From Candidatus Binatia bacterium (GTDB lineage: Bacteria; Desulfobacterota; Binatia; HRBIN30): a stretch of 64,000 nucleotides of DNA. The position numbers were made by a program, and so were the translations under genes. The notes under the pieces were generated by a model. That model was not told the origin of the DNA, made no database searches, and saw only the letters and a program-made list of their open reading frames with translations. Shown piece by piece: positions 45,078 through 59,346 of the stretch (position 1 is its first letter; the number at the start of each line of letters is the position of its first letter). The stretch spans positions 1 through 64,000 of the forward strand of contig BPIR01000003.1 in the NCBI GenBank assembly GCA_026004215.1, written 5' to 3'.

Positions 45078-45404
45078 TCACACGACGGCTTGCACGGCTT
45101 TGACGAGCACGTGCTTGGGTACGGCGCCCACGATTTGGTCTTTCACTTGGCCACCCTGGAACAGCAGCAGCGTTGGAATGCCGCGCACGCCGTAGCGTGT
45201 GGCTGCTTCGGGGTTGTCATCCACGTTGACCTTCGCAACCTTGAGTTTGCCCGCGTACTCGTTCGCCAGTTCCTCGACGATCGGTGCGATCGCCCGGCAA
45301 GGCCCGCACCAGGGAGCCCAGAAATCCACGAGCACGGGCGTGGGGGATTGCAACACTTCCTGGTCGAACGTCGCGTCTGTGACTTCGGTGATGTTTCCAG
45401 CCAC
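45078..45404 (-). CDS. trxA: Thioredoxin
   Basis: A 108-residue thioredoxin with the active site WCGPC (Cys33, Cys36) and cis-Pro loop [11 protein letters not shown] 45404 is preceded by AGGAGG at six nt, so this start is better than the ATG nine codons upstream. It reduces protein disulfides in the cytoplasm. A TTGCAG...CTGCAA inverted repeat lies ~40 nt upstream of the start (45443-45459) and could be a regulatory site, though this is speculative. Confidence 0.95.
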   Translation of the reverse strand: MAGNITEVTDATFDQEVLQSPTPVLVDFWAPWCGPCRAIAPIVEELANEYAGKLKVAKVNVDDNPEAATRYGVRGIPTLLLFQGGQVKDQIVGAVPKHVLVKAVQAVV

Positions 45405-46984
45405 TTGAGCCTCCTTTCTAGGCGAGTGCAACCATAAGACCCTTGCAGTAAAGCTGCAACTGATGGCGCCGCGCCGCGAGGGATACTCTTTCCATCACAC
45501 ACGTGTCCCCTCTATCAACGAGGGGCCGGCGCGAGGGGGTGAATGTGGCCAAGCGGGAGAGCTGTCGGATCGTACCTATCGAGGGTACTTGAGTACGTCG
45601 CGAGTTTGCCTGTGAAGCGCCCGATGGGCGATTCCTTGGACCACGCCCCGAGACGTGGAGCGAACAGCCCCGAGCTCAAAGGCTCTAGGATGTCCGAGCC
45701 GGATGGGCCCAGAGACTAGTCGAGGAAACTCCAAACGAAGCATGGAGCCCCGCCGATCGCCGAGAAATGCACGACGACTTCGCTGGTTTCGCGGTATACG
45801 AACTGCCACCCATAGAGCACTCCCCCACTGTAACGTTGGCTTCGTCGGCATAACTAGAGCCCCGCAGCGATAACTCTCGTTTTCACTTGATTTTCCACCG
45901 ATTCCCGCTGGCGTAGCTTTCCGGCCCGGAGGTGGTGGCGCGGGGGGTACGTATGGCGTCAGCGACACCCAGACACGATGTTCCGTGCCATCGAAACCGG
46001 GCGGCGCCGCTACTCCCCTGTCTGGGGGAACGAGACGAACCCTCCAGGGATCTACAGCGTTACCCGGTGCCGCCCATGCCAGCTCCTTGCTGCTAGCTGA
46101 GAGAACAGCCCGCTCTTCGCCATACGCCCGCAGTTGAAAGCGACGAATCATTTCCGCAGCCTTCCATTTCCGCAGCGATCCGGTGCGGCCCCATGGATCG
46201 AGGACCAAGTGGCCAAGTCGCTAAGTAGCGAAATAGACGGGTCCCCGGGGTGGTGGGGAAGCGAAGGGCGGGGGGGCCTTGGGGCGATGAGGGTACTTGA
46301 CTATCTCGGCGGAGGATCGCTCCTCCGCGGCGACACTGGATGGTCCGCTCGAGCTTGCAGGGCTGTTTTGGCCCAGGGCTCGCGTGGCATCTCAGAGTTC
46401 GTCGGCTTTTCGGCTTGGGCAGTAGCCGACACGGTGGCTCAGAGTAACCAGGCTCTTTGGCTCCGTGCCTCTCCCGTTGGTGAGCCGTAGGAAATAAACG
46501 AACTCGCCGCTCGAGCCATGTCCCCGGCCCTCGGCAATGTCGGCAGTTACGGACACCGCTGCTCGGCATCGCTGCATGCTCCAACCCTATCTCTCGGAAG
46601 TGGGGAAATGATCCGTGACTTCGTAGATGCGAGTGGTTGGCTCAACTGCCCTTTGTCAGACCTGAAGGTCTGGGTAGTCTTTGAGCTTGGTCATGGGTAA
46701 GTGCGGGATGCACGTTTTGTGTGAGCCCGCGCGTCTCGCCCGTCGCACACCAGCAGGGGCCAGCCAGGTTGGAGACGGGGTCCGCGTTGAAAACTTGTGT
46801 GGAGTCCGACGGATACTGTGTGACAGGCAACGGAAAGGGAGCAAGTAAGCGGAGTGGCGAAGTGAAGAGTTAGCGAAGGGCCGGTGGGTGTTGGGGCCGT
46901 ATGGCCATTTTGGCAATTGGGCCGGGGATAACGTTCCGCGGCGATCCACTGCGGCGCGAGGTAGGGGCGAGCCGCCGGTGGCCC
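45405..46984. other. 1.6-kb gene-poor region
   Basis: No frame here looks like a real protein. The longest is minus-strand 45576-46208 (210 codons), whose product is Arg/Pro-rich with no start signal or fold signature; it might be a decayed gene. The right part has 7-nt-like fragments (AAGTGGCCAAGTCGCTAAGTAGCG near 46208; GCGGAGTGGCGAAGTG near 46850) and a hairpin at 46658-46674 (CAGACC/GGTCTG). Probably decayed accessory DNA. Confidence 0.5.
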
Positions 46985-46991
46985 CTACCTC
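46958..46991. repeat. REP-like hairpin at the end of acyP
   Basis: An 11-bp stem (GAGGTAGGGGC / GCCCCTACCTC) with 12-nt loop, sharing the GTAGGGGC core of the other palindromes. Its right arm overlaps the acylphosphatase stop. No T-run follows on either strand. Confidence 0.65.
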
Positions 46992-47299
46992 TGTTCCGCC
47001 TTCGCTGCGGTCGGGCGTATTTCGAAGTCCTGCATCGCGCCCGTTGCCTCTCGCCACTCGGCGTGGACCTCGCGGACCATTGCACCGCTCGGACCGCGGT
47101 GGCACTCGGCGAGTAGCAACTCGAGAGCCTGGCGAGATCCTTCTGCCAAGACTTCCACTCGCCCATCGGCAAGATTTCGCACCCAACCTCGCAGCCCGAG
47201 GCGACGGGCGGTGCGCTCGACAAAGAATCGAAAGCCTACACCTTGTACGATGCCCCCAATGAGAAGATGCAACTGGTGTTGGCCGCTCCGCGCTGGCAT
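46985..47299 (-). CDS. acyP: Acylphosphatase
   Basis: Hydrolyses carboxyl-phosphate bonds such as in acetyl phosphate. The 104-residue protein has [21 protein letters not shown] with the catalytic Arg24 and [13 protein letters not shown] with Asn42. ATG 47299 lies 7 nt after the ligA stop, so ligA and acyP are probably cotranscribed. It carries a short N-terminal extension and an Ala/Lys tail. Confidence 0.92.
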   Translation of the reverse strand: MPARSGQHQLHLLIGGIVQGVGFRFFVERTARRLGLRGWVRNLADGRVEVLAEGSRQALELLLAECHRGPSGAMVREVHAEWREATGAMQDFEIRPTAAKAEQR

Positions 47300-47306
47300 C
47301 GTGGCC

Positions 47307-52080
<4,774 letters not shown>

Positions 52081-52197
52081 CACGCATCGTGTGAACACCG
52101 CTGAGCGAACACGTTGTGCTTCGCAAGCAAGTGGCCCCGGGTCAGGCTGGCAGAAAATCCCGGATCAGCGCCTTGACCATGTGTTTTTCGTTGTTGT

Positions 52198-55092
52198 ATG
52201 TGCCCCAAAACGGAGGTTGTATTGCGGGGAGTGGCGCGAGAGAGGGTTTGGGGTTCCGTGGCCGTAGTCGGTGCCGTGATGGCGGCGTTGTGGACGGCCA
52301 GTTGCGGTGGCGGCGGGTCAGCCCCGGCGACGACGGGTGACTTACAGTTGCAGGTGCGTTGGGAAGGCGTGGACGCGCAGCCTCGCGGCTTGCGGCCGCG
52401 AGCGTTCGAGAGCTCCCCGGAGCTGCCGCCCAGCGTGGCCACCGTAGAAGTGCGGGTGGCCGATCGCGTTCAAGTCGTGGACCCAATGAGTTCCAGGTCG
52501 GTGCTGTTTCGTAGCCTCCCTCCTGGCCCAGCGGACGTGGAAGTTCGCGGTTGGGACGTTCCCTTCTCGCAACGCGATTCGATTCGCGAGTTCGACTTGC
52601 CGCCTTCCTTTCTCGGCCGCACTGGGGTCACCGTAGTGGCCGGAACCGCTGTGACTGCCGAGGTCAATGTCTTGGCCCAGCCCTTTGTGACCAATTTCGA
52701 TCCCGCCCCGGGGGCAACGGGAGTTTCGCGACAGCCCGTGATTCGGTTTTTGGTGGCGACAGCGGTGGGGGCACTCGATCTCGATAGTCTGAACGTCACG
52801 GTCGCGAACAGACAAGTGGTGCAGTCGGGAATTTCTCTCGGGGCGGATCTCAACGCCTGCGATGATCGTGCTGGAGATCCTGACTTTTACTGCACGCCGG
52901 GCGGAGGCAAACGCCTGGCGGGTGTGCGCGTGGAATTCCAGCCGGACGAGCCTTTCGCAGCGGAGTCGAATGTCTCCGTGAGCATTGAAGTGGCATCCCT
53001 GACTCATCCGGATCGGCGGATGTCCTCCTCGTACAGCTTCCGCACCGGGCAGTTCTTGCCGTCGCCGACCGCCACAGAAACGCCGAGCGCGACTGTACCG
53101 CCGACGCTGTTCCCAACCGCCACGCCTTCCTTTACGCCGACGATGACGGCCGTGCCGTCGCCAACGCCGAGCGAAACCCTCACTGCGACGCCGACGGAAA
53201 CCACAACCCCGGTGCCGACAGCAACAGAAACCCCCAGCCCGACCCCGACGGTAAGCGAAACCCCAACGGCGACCGAGACTCTGGCTCCCACAGAAACCCC
53301 GTCTCCCACGGTGACCGACACCGAAACCCCGACGCAAACGCCGACGGAAACCGCTACGGAAACGCCCACGGAAACTCCGTCACCGAGCGCTACGCCCACA
53401 GCGACGGAGACTCACACGCCGACAGAAACGGCAACGGCTACGGAAACGGTGACGCCGACGCTGACGGCCACCATAACGGAAACGCCCACCGAGACGGGAA
53501 CACCGACGTCCACGAGCACACCGTCTCCGTCGTTTACAGCCACTCAGTCGCCTACCTTCACTCCTACGCCAACGGAAACAAACACGCCCACCGAGACCGC
53601 TACTCCGACGGTAACGGACACGCCGACCGAGACCGCCACACCGACAGAGACGCTCACCCCCACCGAGACCCCCACCGTGACATCGACGCCGACTGAAACA
53701 GCCACACCTACCGAGACGCGGACGAACACGCCCACCCCGAGTCCAACGGAGACGGCAACGCCCTCCGTAACTCCAACGCCAACCGAGACACCGACTCACA
53801 CACCGACGCCGACGGAAACCGCCACACCCACCGAGACACCCACCGCAACGGCGACATTCACACTGACTCCGACCCCGACAGCGACGGAAACGGCCACGCC
53901 TACGGACACACCGACGGCAACACCGACGGAAACCCACACGCCGACTCCCACGGACACGGCAACCCCCACGCCGACTGATACGTGGACACCGACGTTCACG
54001 CCCAGCGAGACGCCGACGCCGACCGAAACGCCAACAGATACCCCGACGGCAACTCCGACCGAAACCTCAACGCCGACGCCGACCGACACGGCGACGCCGA
54101 CACCGACACCGACCGCGACGTTTACGGCGACCGCCACCTTTACCCCGACGGCAACGCCGACGGTGACGCCAACACCGACGCCCGTGCCGCTTGTGTTCGT
54201 GAGCAATGCCGGGTCGAACTCGGTTTCGCTCATCAACGCCGCAACGGGCGCAGTGATCGGTACAACGACAGTGGGGTCGAGCCCCTTCGGAGTGGCGGTG
54301 TCGCCCTCTGGGGATCGCGCCTACATTACTAATCACTTGAGCGCGCAACTGTCGGTGCTCGACGGGGCCACCGGTGCCCTGTTACGCACCGTGGATTTAG
54401 GAGCAGGTCTGCGACCCGTGGGCGTGGCGGTGACGGCAGACGGCAACAAAGTGCTGGCCGCGATTCAGTTGCCGGCAACACTGCGGCGCTTGGCCGTGTA
54501 CGACACAGCGGCCGACGCGCTCCGCGAAATTACCGTCGGCAATAGTCCTACGGGTGTGGCCACACACCCGAGTGCTCCGTTGGCCTACGTGACCAACCAG
54601 TTGAGCAATACCGTTTCGGTTGTGGATACTGTGTCCGAAACGGTCGTGGCCACGGTGAGTGGCTTCAGCCAGCCGTTCGCTGTAGCGGTCAATGCAGCGG
54701 GTACGCGGTTGTACGTCACGAATTTGGGAGACAACACGGTCCGTGAAATCGACACAGCCACCCTGTCTACAGTGTGGACGTATACGGTGCTGGCCCGACC
54801 CTTTGGTGTCGCCGCGCGGCCTCAAGGCGATCGGGTGTTCGTGTCGAACATCGACAACCGGAGGCTCTCGATCCTGGATACGACCACGCACGCGGTGACC
54901 ACGATACAGGTTGGGCGCAGCCCGTGGGGTGTTTCCGTGGATCCCAGTGGTAGCCGCGTGTTCGTGGCGAATTTCGAGGACAACAGCGTGTCCGTCGTGG
55001 ATGTCGCCTCGAACACTGTTGTGCAGACAATCCCGGTCGAACAGTCGCCGGTGGCGTTTGGCGTGTTCGTGCGGCCGGGCAGCGTGCCCTGA
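52198..55092 (+). CDS. Lipoprotein with Thr/Pro-rich stalk and YVTN beta-propeller
   Basis: A 964-residue protein with a lipobox TASC (Cys36). Residues ~40-170 are beta-rich, followed by a Big_5-like Ig domain ([21 protein letters not shown]). Residues ~285-660 are a low-complexity stalk of PTETPT-type units. The C-terminal ~300 residues form a seven-blade YVTN propeller ([19 protein letters not shown] and six similar blades). It is anchored in the membrane and exposes a propeller far from the surface. The stop lies 11 nt before the TPR/barrel gene, so it heads that operon. The start codon is uncertain, with no good ribosome site. Confidence 0.78.
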   Translation: MCPKTEVVLRGVARERVWGSVAVVGAVMAALWTASCGGGGSAPATTGDLQLQVRWEGVDAQPRGLRPRAFESSPELPPSVATVEVRVADRVQVVDPMSSRSVLFRSLPPGPADVEVRGWDVPFSQRDSIREFDLPPSFLGRTGVTVVAGTAVTAEVNVLAQPFVTNFDPAPGATGVSRQPVIRFLVATAVGALDLDSLNVTVANRQVVQSGISLGADLNACDDRAGDPDFYCTPGGGKRLAGVRVEFQPDEPFAAESNVSVSIEVASLTHPDRRMSSSYSFRTGQFLPSPTATETPSATVPPTLFPTATPSFTPTMTAVPSPTPSETLTATPTETTTPVPTATETPSPTPTVSETPTATETLAPTETPSPTVTDTETPTQTPTETATETPTETPSPSATPTATETHTPTETATATETVTPTLTATITETPTETGTPTSTSTPSPSFTATQSPTFTPTPTETNTPTETATPTVTDTPTETATPTETLTPTETPTVTSTPTETATPTETRTNTPTPSPTETATPSVTPTPTETPTHTPTPTETATPTETPTATATFTLTPTPTATETATPTDTPTATPTETHTPTPTDTATPTPTDTWTPTFTPSETPTPTETPTDTPTATPTETSTPTPTDTATPTPTPTATFTATATFTPTATPTVTPTPTPVPLVFVSNAGSNSVSLINAATGAVIGTTTVGSSPFGVAVSPSGDRAYITNHLSAQLSVLDGATGALLRTVDLGAGLRPVGVAVTADGNKVLAAIQLPATLRRLAVYDTAADALREITVGNSPTGVATHPSAPLAYVTNQLSNTVSVVDTVSETVVATVSGFSQPFAVAVNAAGTRLYVTNLGDNTVREIDTATLSTVWTYTVLARPFGVAARPQGDRVFVSNIDNRRLSILDTTTHAVTTIQVGRSPWGVSVDPSGSRVFVANFEDNSVSVVDVASNTVVQTIPVEQSPVAFGVFVRPGSVP
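53050..54185. repeat. Thr/Pro-codon low-complexity repeat tract
   Basis: About 1.1 kb of short degenerate units coding for PT(E/A)T-type repeats in the lipoprotein above. Reverse-strand open frames over it are shadows. Such tracts change length easily by slippage. Confidence 0.9.
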
Positions 55093-55103
55093 GGGAGAGA
55101 CAG

Positions 55104-56645
55104 ATGAGGCGGCGGAAACTCGGGCATCTGGCGCAGGCGACCGTAGTAGCCCTGCTAATTTGCGGCTGGTTGAAGGGCGCGCGAGCCGATGTGGCATCGC
55201 ACATAGCGTACGCGCGGGGCTTGGTGGCATTTCATCAAGCGCAGTGGAGCGAAGCCGTCGCTCAGTTCGACCGCGCGCTGGCACTCGACAGCAAGGACGC
55301 GCGAGCTCGCTACTATCGCGGCTTGGCCCGGGCGCGCATGGGAGATACTCAGGGGGCGATCGAGGATTTGGAGCAGGCGTTGCGCGACCAGCCGGACTTG
55401 CCTCATGCCTGGCTGGACTTGGGAATCGCCTATCTCAGTGCGGGCCGTTTGAACGATGCACGAGCCGCTTTAGAGCGAGCCGTGGAACGGGGTCAGGAGC
55501 GGCACGTTGCGCAGTTCTTTCTCGGCTTGGTGTTGTACCGCCTGGGAAATGATGCGAGGGCGGCGGAGCTTTTACGGCAAGCACAAGCCGACCCCGAGGT
55601 GCGCTTGCCGGCGACGTATTACGGAGGATTACTGTCAATCCGGCTCGGGCAAACTCAGGAGGGCCGGGCGCTGATGGACACGGTCGCCCGCGAAGCGAGC
55701 ACGGCAGAAATCGGCGAAGCTGCAGCGCGGTACCTGACCGAATCCCAACTGGGCCGGTTGCGAGGCACGGAGCGCCGATGGAGCGCTAGGGGCCGCGTGG
55801 CGTTCGAATACGATTCCAACGTGACCCTTGGCCCGAGCACGGTCACCATTGCATCGCCGCGCGATGTGACGGAGAAGTCCGACGGCCGAGTGGTCGCCCT
55901 AGCCGGACTCCGGTACCGTTTTTTGGAAGATTCGCCTTTCGATGTTGCGGGCGGGTACGAGCTGTCGCAGAGCGTCCACTTCGACCTCACTCGTTTCGAC
56001 TTGCAGGGGCATCGCCTCAGTCTGGCGGTGACGAAGCGGGATGGTCGTTGGGCCTACGGCCTTGCCGGAGGATACAACGCGTTCTTTCTCAACTACCAAT
56101 CGTTTTTCCACGAAGGGTTGGCCACGCCGTGGGTGACTTGGCAGTGGGCAGAGAGCGCGGCAACCCAAGCATTCGTTAATTTCCGCGCCCGTGATTTTTT
56201 GCGAGCACCGTACGACCCGGGGCGCGATGCGTTGCATTATGCGCCCGGCCTCCGTCAGTACTTCGCACTCGGGGATCCTCGGCGCGTGTTGTCGTTGGGT
56301 TACCGGTACGTGGTCGAGGACACCGTCTCAGGGGGCCCGCAAGGACGGACCTTCGCTTTCCAGGGGCACGCGCTGGATGCCGAACTGGGGTGGCTCGTCG
56401 CGGACACTGTTCATCTCGAAGCGGGATATGTGTATCGGCGCGACGACTACGACAATCGCGAAAGCGCATTTGGGGAACGCAAGCGTAGCGACGATGGGCA
56501 CCAGTTCGCACTCGGACTCAGCTATCCGCTCACGGATTATTTAGCCTGGACCATCGCGTACATTGGCCAGCGGCACGACTCGAACGAGCGGCTGTTCGAG
56601 TACGATCGCCACATCGTATCCACGGGGCTCCAGCTTGCGTATTGA
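55104..56645 (+). CDS. TPR plus outer-membrane beta-barrel protein
   Basis: 513 residues. Signal peptide to about residue 29. Residues ~30-215 are TPR units (AHIAYARGLVAFHQAQWSEAVAQFDRALALDS and three further repeats). From about 230 onward, alternating strands with aromatic ends (FEYDSNVTLGPS, LSLGYRYVV, FALGLSYPL, final LQLAY) indicate an outer-membrane barrel. The layout resembles surface-exposure and polysaccharide-export modules. The following FecR gene starts 10 nt on. It may export or assemble the propeller lipoprotein upstream; that is inference. Confidence 0.75.
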   Translation: MRRRKLGHLAQATVVALLICGWLKGARADVASHIAYARGLVAFHQAQWSEAVAQFDRALALDSKDARARYYRGLARARMGDTQGAIEDLEQALRDQPDLPHAWLDLGIAYLSAGRLNDARAALERAVERGQERHVAQFFLGLVLYRLGNDARAAELLRQAQADPEVRLPATYYGGLLSIRLGQTQEGRALMDTVAREASTAEIGEAAARYLTESQLGRLRGTERRWSARGRVAFEYDSNVTLGPSTVTIASPRDVTEKSDGRVVALAGLRYRFLEDSPFDVAGGYELSQSVHFDLTRFDLQGHRLSLAVTKRDGRWAYGLAGGYNAFFLNYQSFFHEGLATPWVTWQWAESAATQAFVNFRARDFLRAPYDPGRDALHYAPGLRQYFALGDPRRVLSLGYRYVVEDTVSGGPQGRTFAFQGHALDAELGWLVADTVHLEAGYVYRRDDYDNRESAFGERKRSDDGHQFALGLSYPLTDYLAWTIAYIGQRHDSNERLFEYDRHIVSTGLQLAY

Positions 56646-56655
56646 GGGAGACGAC

Positions 56656-57537
56656 ATGCGTTGGTTCGTACGACAGTTCCTGTGTTCTAGTTTCGTGCTT
56701 GCGACCACGGGTGTCAGCTTGGCCGCAGCGCCTCAGGCGCCGGCGCTGTTTGCTGCGGTGCAAGGAGAGGTCCAGTGGACGAGGTCGAGCGGGCGGACCA
56801 CTGCGGCTGTGGGCGAAGCATTGAGCGTGGGTGACCGCGTTCGAACGGCGACCGCGCAGCGGGTAAAATTGCTCGCTCTCGATGCTGCTGTATTGGACCT
56901 GGCTCCTGCCACCGAGATCGCCATCGATGAGCTGAGCGCTGTTCCTGAAGTTCAACGTCTAGCGTTGGCCGTGCGCATGTTCCGCGGGCGTATGGTTGTC
57001 CGCGCCTCCTCGGCGTTTGCTCAAGGGGTGTCGCATTGTACGGTGGAAACCGGAACCGCCAGCATCTCTGTGCCGCAAGGCGAGGTGGTCATCCGTTACG
57101 ACCCCGAAGGCGAGTTCACGGAGGTGGCTGTGGTCAGCGGTGAAGCCGCAGTGGCTGCGAAAGTGGAGGCCATGGCTGGAGGGCGCGTGCGTGTGCCCGA
57201 AGGCCATGCCGTGCGGATCTCCAAGGGGCGCTTGCCGCAGGCGCCCGTGCAGTGGGGCCCGGAACGAATTCGGCAGTACGCGGAAGGGATCGAAATATTT
57301 GGCACAGGGCGCCGCGACGGCTTGAACGTGCTGCATCCGTTGACTTTAGGCCGGTTGCTGGATCCGAGCGATGTTCCGGGCGTGGCACGTCCAGCCGGGT
57401 TAGCCTCTCAAGCGCCCGGACTGTTTCTGCCCGACCTAATGTCCGCGGACGTGTACACGAACACACAGCCCATCGAAGTGTTCCGCGCCTTTCCGCCGGG
57501 GCGATCCCTCACCGGGGATGTCCGTGTAGATTTCTAA
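56656..57537 (+). CDS. Exported FecR-domain protein
   Basis: ATG 56656 after GAGGGAGA. A 293-residue protein with a signal peptide (FVRQFLCSSFVLATTGVSLAAA). Residues ~25-190 form a FecR beta domain (GEALSVGDRVRTATAQRVKLLAL, LAVRMFRGRMVVRAS, TVETGTASISVPQGEVVI). FecR domains often bind cell-surface components or act in signalling, but no sigma factor is next to it. Its position between the barrel gene and two small lipoprotein genes suggests a structural role. The C-terminus is Pro-rich and unassigned. Confidence 0.82.
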   Translation: MRWFVRQFLCSSFVLATTGVSLAAAPQAPALFAAVQGEVQWTRSSGRTTAAVGEALSVGDRVRTATAQRVKLLALDAAVLDLAPATEIAIDELSAVPEVQRLALAVRMFRGRMVVRASSAFAQGVSHCTVETGTASISVPQGEVVIRYDPEGEFTEVAVVSGEAAVAAKVEAMAGGRVRVPEGHAVRISKGRLPQAPVQWGPERIRQYAEGIEIFGTGRRDGLNVLHPLTLGRLLDPSDVPGVARPAGLASQAPGLFLPDLMSADVYTNTQPIEVFRAFPPGRSLTGDVRVDF

Positions 57538-57646
57538 AGTCAGGAGCGAGGAACTTTCATGCTCGTTTTGCCCTTGCGGCTTTGGACTTTTTGTGCAACA
57601 AGGGGCTCGCTGTTGGTCTCGTGAACAGAGAGGAAGGAGACAGGGT

Positions 57647-57898
57647 ATGCGAACGGTGCGATGGGCCTTGACGTTTGCCGGGCTGAGCTTCCTGGGACTT
57701 ACGACGGTTGGGTGTCCGGAAAAGAAGCCTGTGATCGATCCCAACCTGGTCTCTCGCGTGGAGGCAGCGGCTAGCCGTGCTGAGTCCGCCGCGAGCCAGG
57801 CGGAAGCGGCGGCGAAGCGCGCGGCCGATGCGGCGGCCAAGGCAGAGGCTGCCGCGGACAAGGCTGCCAGTCGCTTCAAGGAAAAGTTGCGCAAGTAG
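57647..57898 (+). CDS. Alanine-zipper lipoprotein, first paralog
   Basis: 83 residues; start ATG 57647 behind GAAGGAGACAGGG. Signal peptide with lipobox TTVGC (Cys24), then SRVEAAASRAESAASQAEAAAKRAADAA, an alanine-rich coiled coil, ending basic (KEKLRK). The layout is that of Lpp/OprI-type lipoproteins, which trimerise and can link the outer membrane to the cell wall through a C-terminal Lys. A second paralog follows 45 nt on. Confidence 0.85.
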   Translation: MRTVRWALTFAGLSFLGLTTVGCPEKKPVIDPNLVSRVEAAASRAESAASQAEAAAKRAADAAAKAEAAADKAASRFKEKLRK

Positions 57899-57943
57899 CA
57901 TTAAGCAGTAGTGCTTCGTCGAACGACCAAGGAGGTGAAGACA

Positions 57944-58204
57944 ATGAGGTTTGGGATGCACGCGAAGGCTTTAGTGGCAGTTGCAGCGGGTGTTGCCTTG
58001 CTGGGTGCAACGTCCGGTTGCACGCGCAAGCTGAGCGCCGAAGAGCAGAATGCAATTTCTCGTGTCGAAGCGGCGGCAAGCCGCGCCGAAAGTGCGGCGA
58101 GCCGGGCGGAGCAAGCGGCACGAGCCGCCGCGGATGCTGCGAGCCGAGCCGAAGCGGCAGCGGCGAAAGCAGAAGCCATTTTCACGAAACACATCCGCAA
58201 ATAG
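57944..58204 (+). CDS. Alanine-zipper lipoprotein, second paralog
   Basis: 86 residues; ATG 57944 after GGAGGTGAAG. Lipobox ATSGC (Cys26), then SRVEAAASRAESAASRAEQAARAAADAA, close to the preceding gene, and a C-terminal HIRK. Probably arose by tandem duplication. A strong terminator follows. Confidence 0.85.
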   Translation: MRFGMHAKALVAVAAGVALLGATSGCTRKLSAEEQNAISRVEAAASRAESAASRAEQAARAAADAASRAEAAAAKAEAIFTKHIRK

Positions 58205-58231
58205 CGGCGGGCAAATCTTGGTCGCTTTAAC

Positions 58232-58271
58232 GTGCCCGGTGGAACCAAAAGTTCTCACCGGGCACTTTTTT
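58232..58271 (+). terminator. Rho-independent terminator
   Basis: GTGCCCGGT...ACCGGGCAC stem (58232-58240, 58257-58265) followed by six Ts. It ends the operon running from 52198 or 55104 to 58204. Confidence 0.9.
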
Positions 58272-58308
58272 GGGGCGATGTTGTGACCCGGCCTGGGATC
58301 GCCCGGCG

Positions 58309-59346
58309 TCAGGTGAGCGAAACAACCACTTTGATGGCGCTGGGGTCCTGGGCTGCGGTTCGGTAAGCTTCGCCCACCTCCGCGAGCGGGAACCGATGAG
58401 TCACTACGTGGTGCGCTCGTACCACTCCTGCTTCGATTAGCTCTAGAGCTTCGCGAGTCTCCTGGGGCCCACAAGAGTAGCTGGGAACCAGGCGGACTTC
58501 GCGGAAATACAAGTCGTGTGTGTCGAGGGCGTAGCGCTCCCCGGGGGCGGTTCCCATAAATTGCACCACGGTCCCCCCACGGGCCGCGCAGCGAATGGCG
58601 AGATCGAGAGCTTCCGTAGTGGCAGGGCCGGCAATGACGATGTCGCAGCCACGCCCTCCCGTGGCTTCCGTTGCGGCGGAAACCACATCGTGCGTGCTCG
58701 CGTCCACGGCGACATCAGCGCCAAGCTCGAGCGCTTTTTGGCAGCGCACGGCGCGGAGGTCGGCTCCGATGACCATTTTCGCACCCCAGTAGCGTGCCAG
58801 AAGTACGTGCAACTGCCCCATGACGCCCAAGCCAATCACGAGCACGGTGGCCCCGTGCACCATCCCTGCGCGCCGCAGCGACTTCACGACGCAACCCAGT
58901 GGTTCGATGAGTGTGCCGTCGAGATCCGTTACAGAATCTGGCAGGAGTAACGTGTCGGCTTCTACGTTGGGAGCCGGTACGCGAAAAAATTCCGCCATCC
59001 CCCCTGGGTCGAGAGAAGTTGCGCGCCAAGTTGCGCACTGCACGAATTCGCCGCGGTCGCATGCAGGACACGAAAAGCACGGCACGTGGTGGTGCACAAA
59101 CACGCGTGCTCCCAGGGCAAGGTGCTCCACGCCCGGGCCCACAGCGGCAACTTCACCGACCGGTTCGTGTCCGAGAACGATGGGTGCCTTTTTTCGGATG
59201 TACCAGGGAGTGACGTCACCCGAGCAAATGCCGCAGGCACGCGCGCGGACCAGGATTTCCCCCGCCCCGATCGCCGGTACGGGTAGCTCCTCGAGGCGGA
59301 TGTCGAGATAATCGTACGCCTTGGCGGCGAGCATTCGAGCGCTCAT
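58309..59346 (-). CDS. Zinc-dependent alcohol dehydrogenase (MDR family), first of a pair
   Basis: A 345-residue medium-chain dehydrogenase from ATG 59346. Catalytic zinc ligands Cys38 (ACGICSGD) and His of GHEPVGEV; structural-zinc cysteines in CFSCPACDRGEFVQC; Rossmann motif VIGLGVMGQLH. Sequence is of the sorbitol/threonine-dehydrogenase-like group, substrate unknown. It overlaps the next MDR gene by 4 nt (ATGA), so the two are translated together and may form a heteromer or act in sequence. Confidence 0.92.
   Translation of the reverse strand: MSARMLAAKAYDYLDIRLEELPVPAIGAGEILVRARACGICSGDVTPWYIRKKAPIVLGHEPVGEVAAVGPGVEHLALGARVFVHHHVPCFSCPACDRGEFVQCATWRATSLDPGGMAEFFRVPAPNVEADTLLLPDSVTDLDGTLIEPLGCVVKSLRRAGMVHGATVLVIGLGVMGQLHVLLARYWGAKMVIGADLRAVRCQKALELGADVAVDASTHDVVSAATEATGGRGCDIVIAGPATTEALDLAIRCAARGGTVVQFMGTAPGERYALDTHDLYFREVRLVPSYSCGPQETREALELIEAGVVRAHHVVTHRFPLAEVGEAYRTAAQDPSAIKVVVSLT

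Noticed and set aside
45576..46208. Minus-strand frame of 210 codons
   Set aside because: Arg/Pro-rich product without recognisable fold, signal, or ribosome site; noted as possible decayed gene only.
46658..46674. Terminator at CAGACC/GGTCTG hairpin
   Set aside because: Stem is short and no T-run follows on either strand.
53380..54236. Long minus-strand open frames
   Set aside because: They are reverse-complement shadows of the Thr/Pro repeat tract, with Gly/Val/Ser or Arg-rich low-complexity products.
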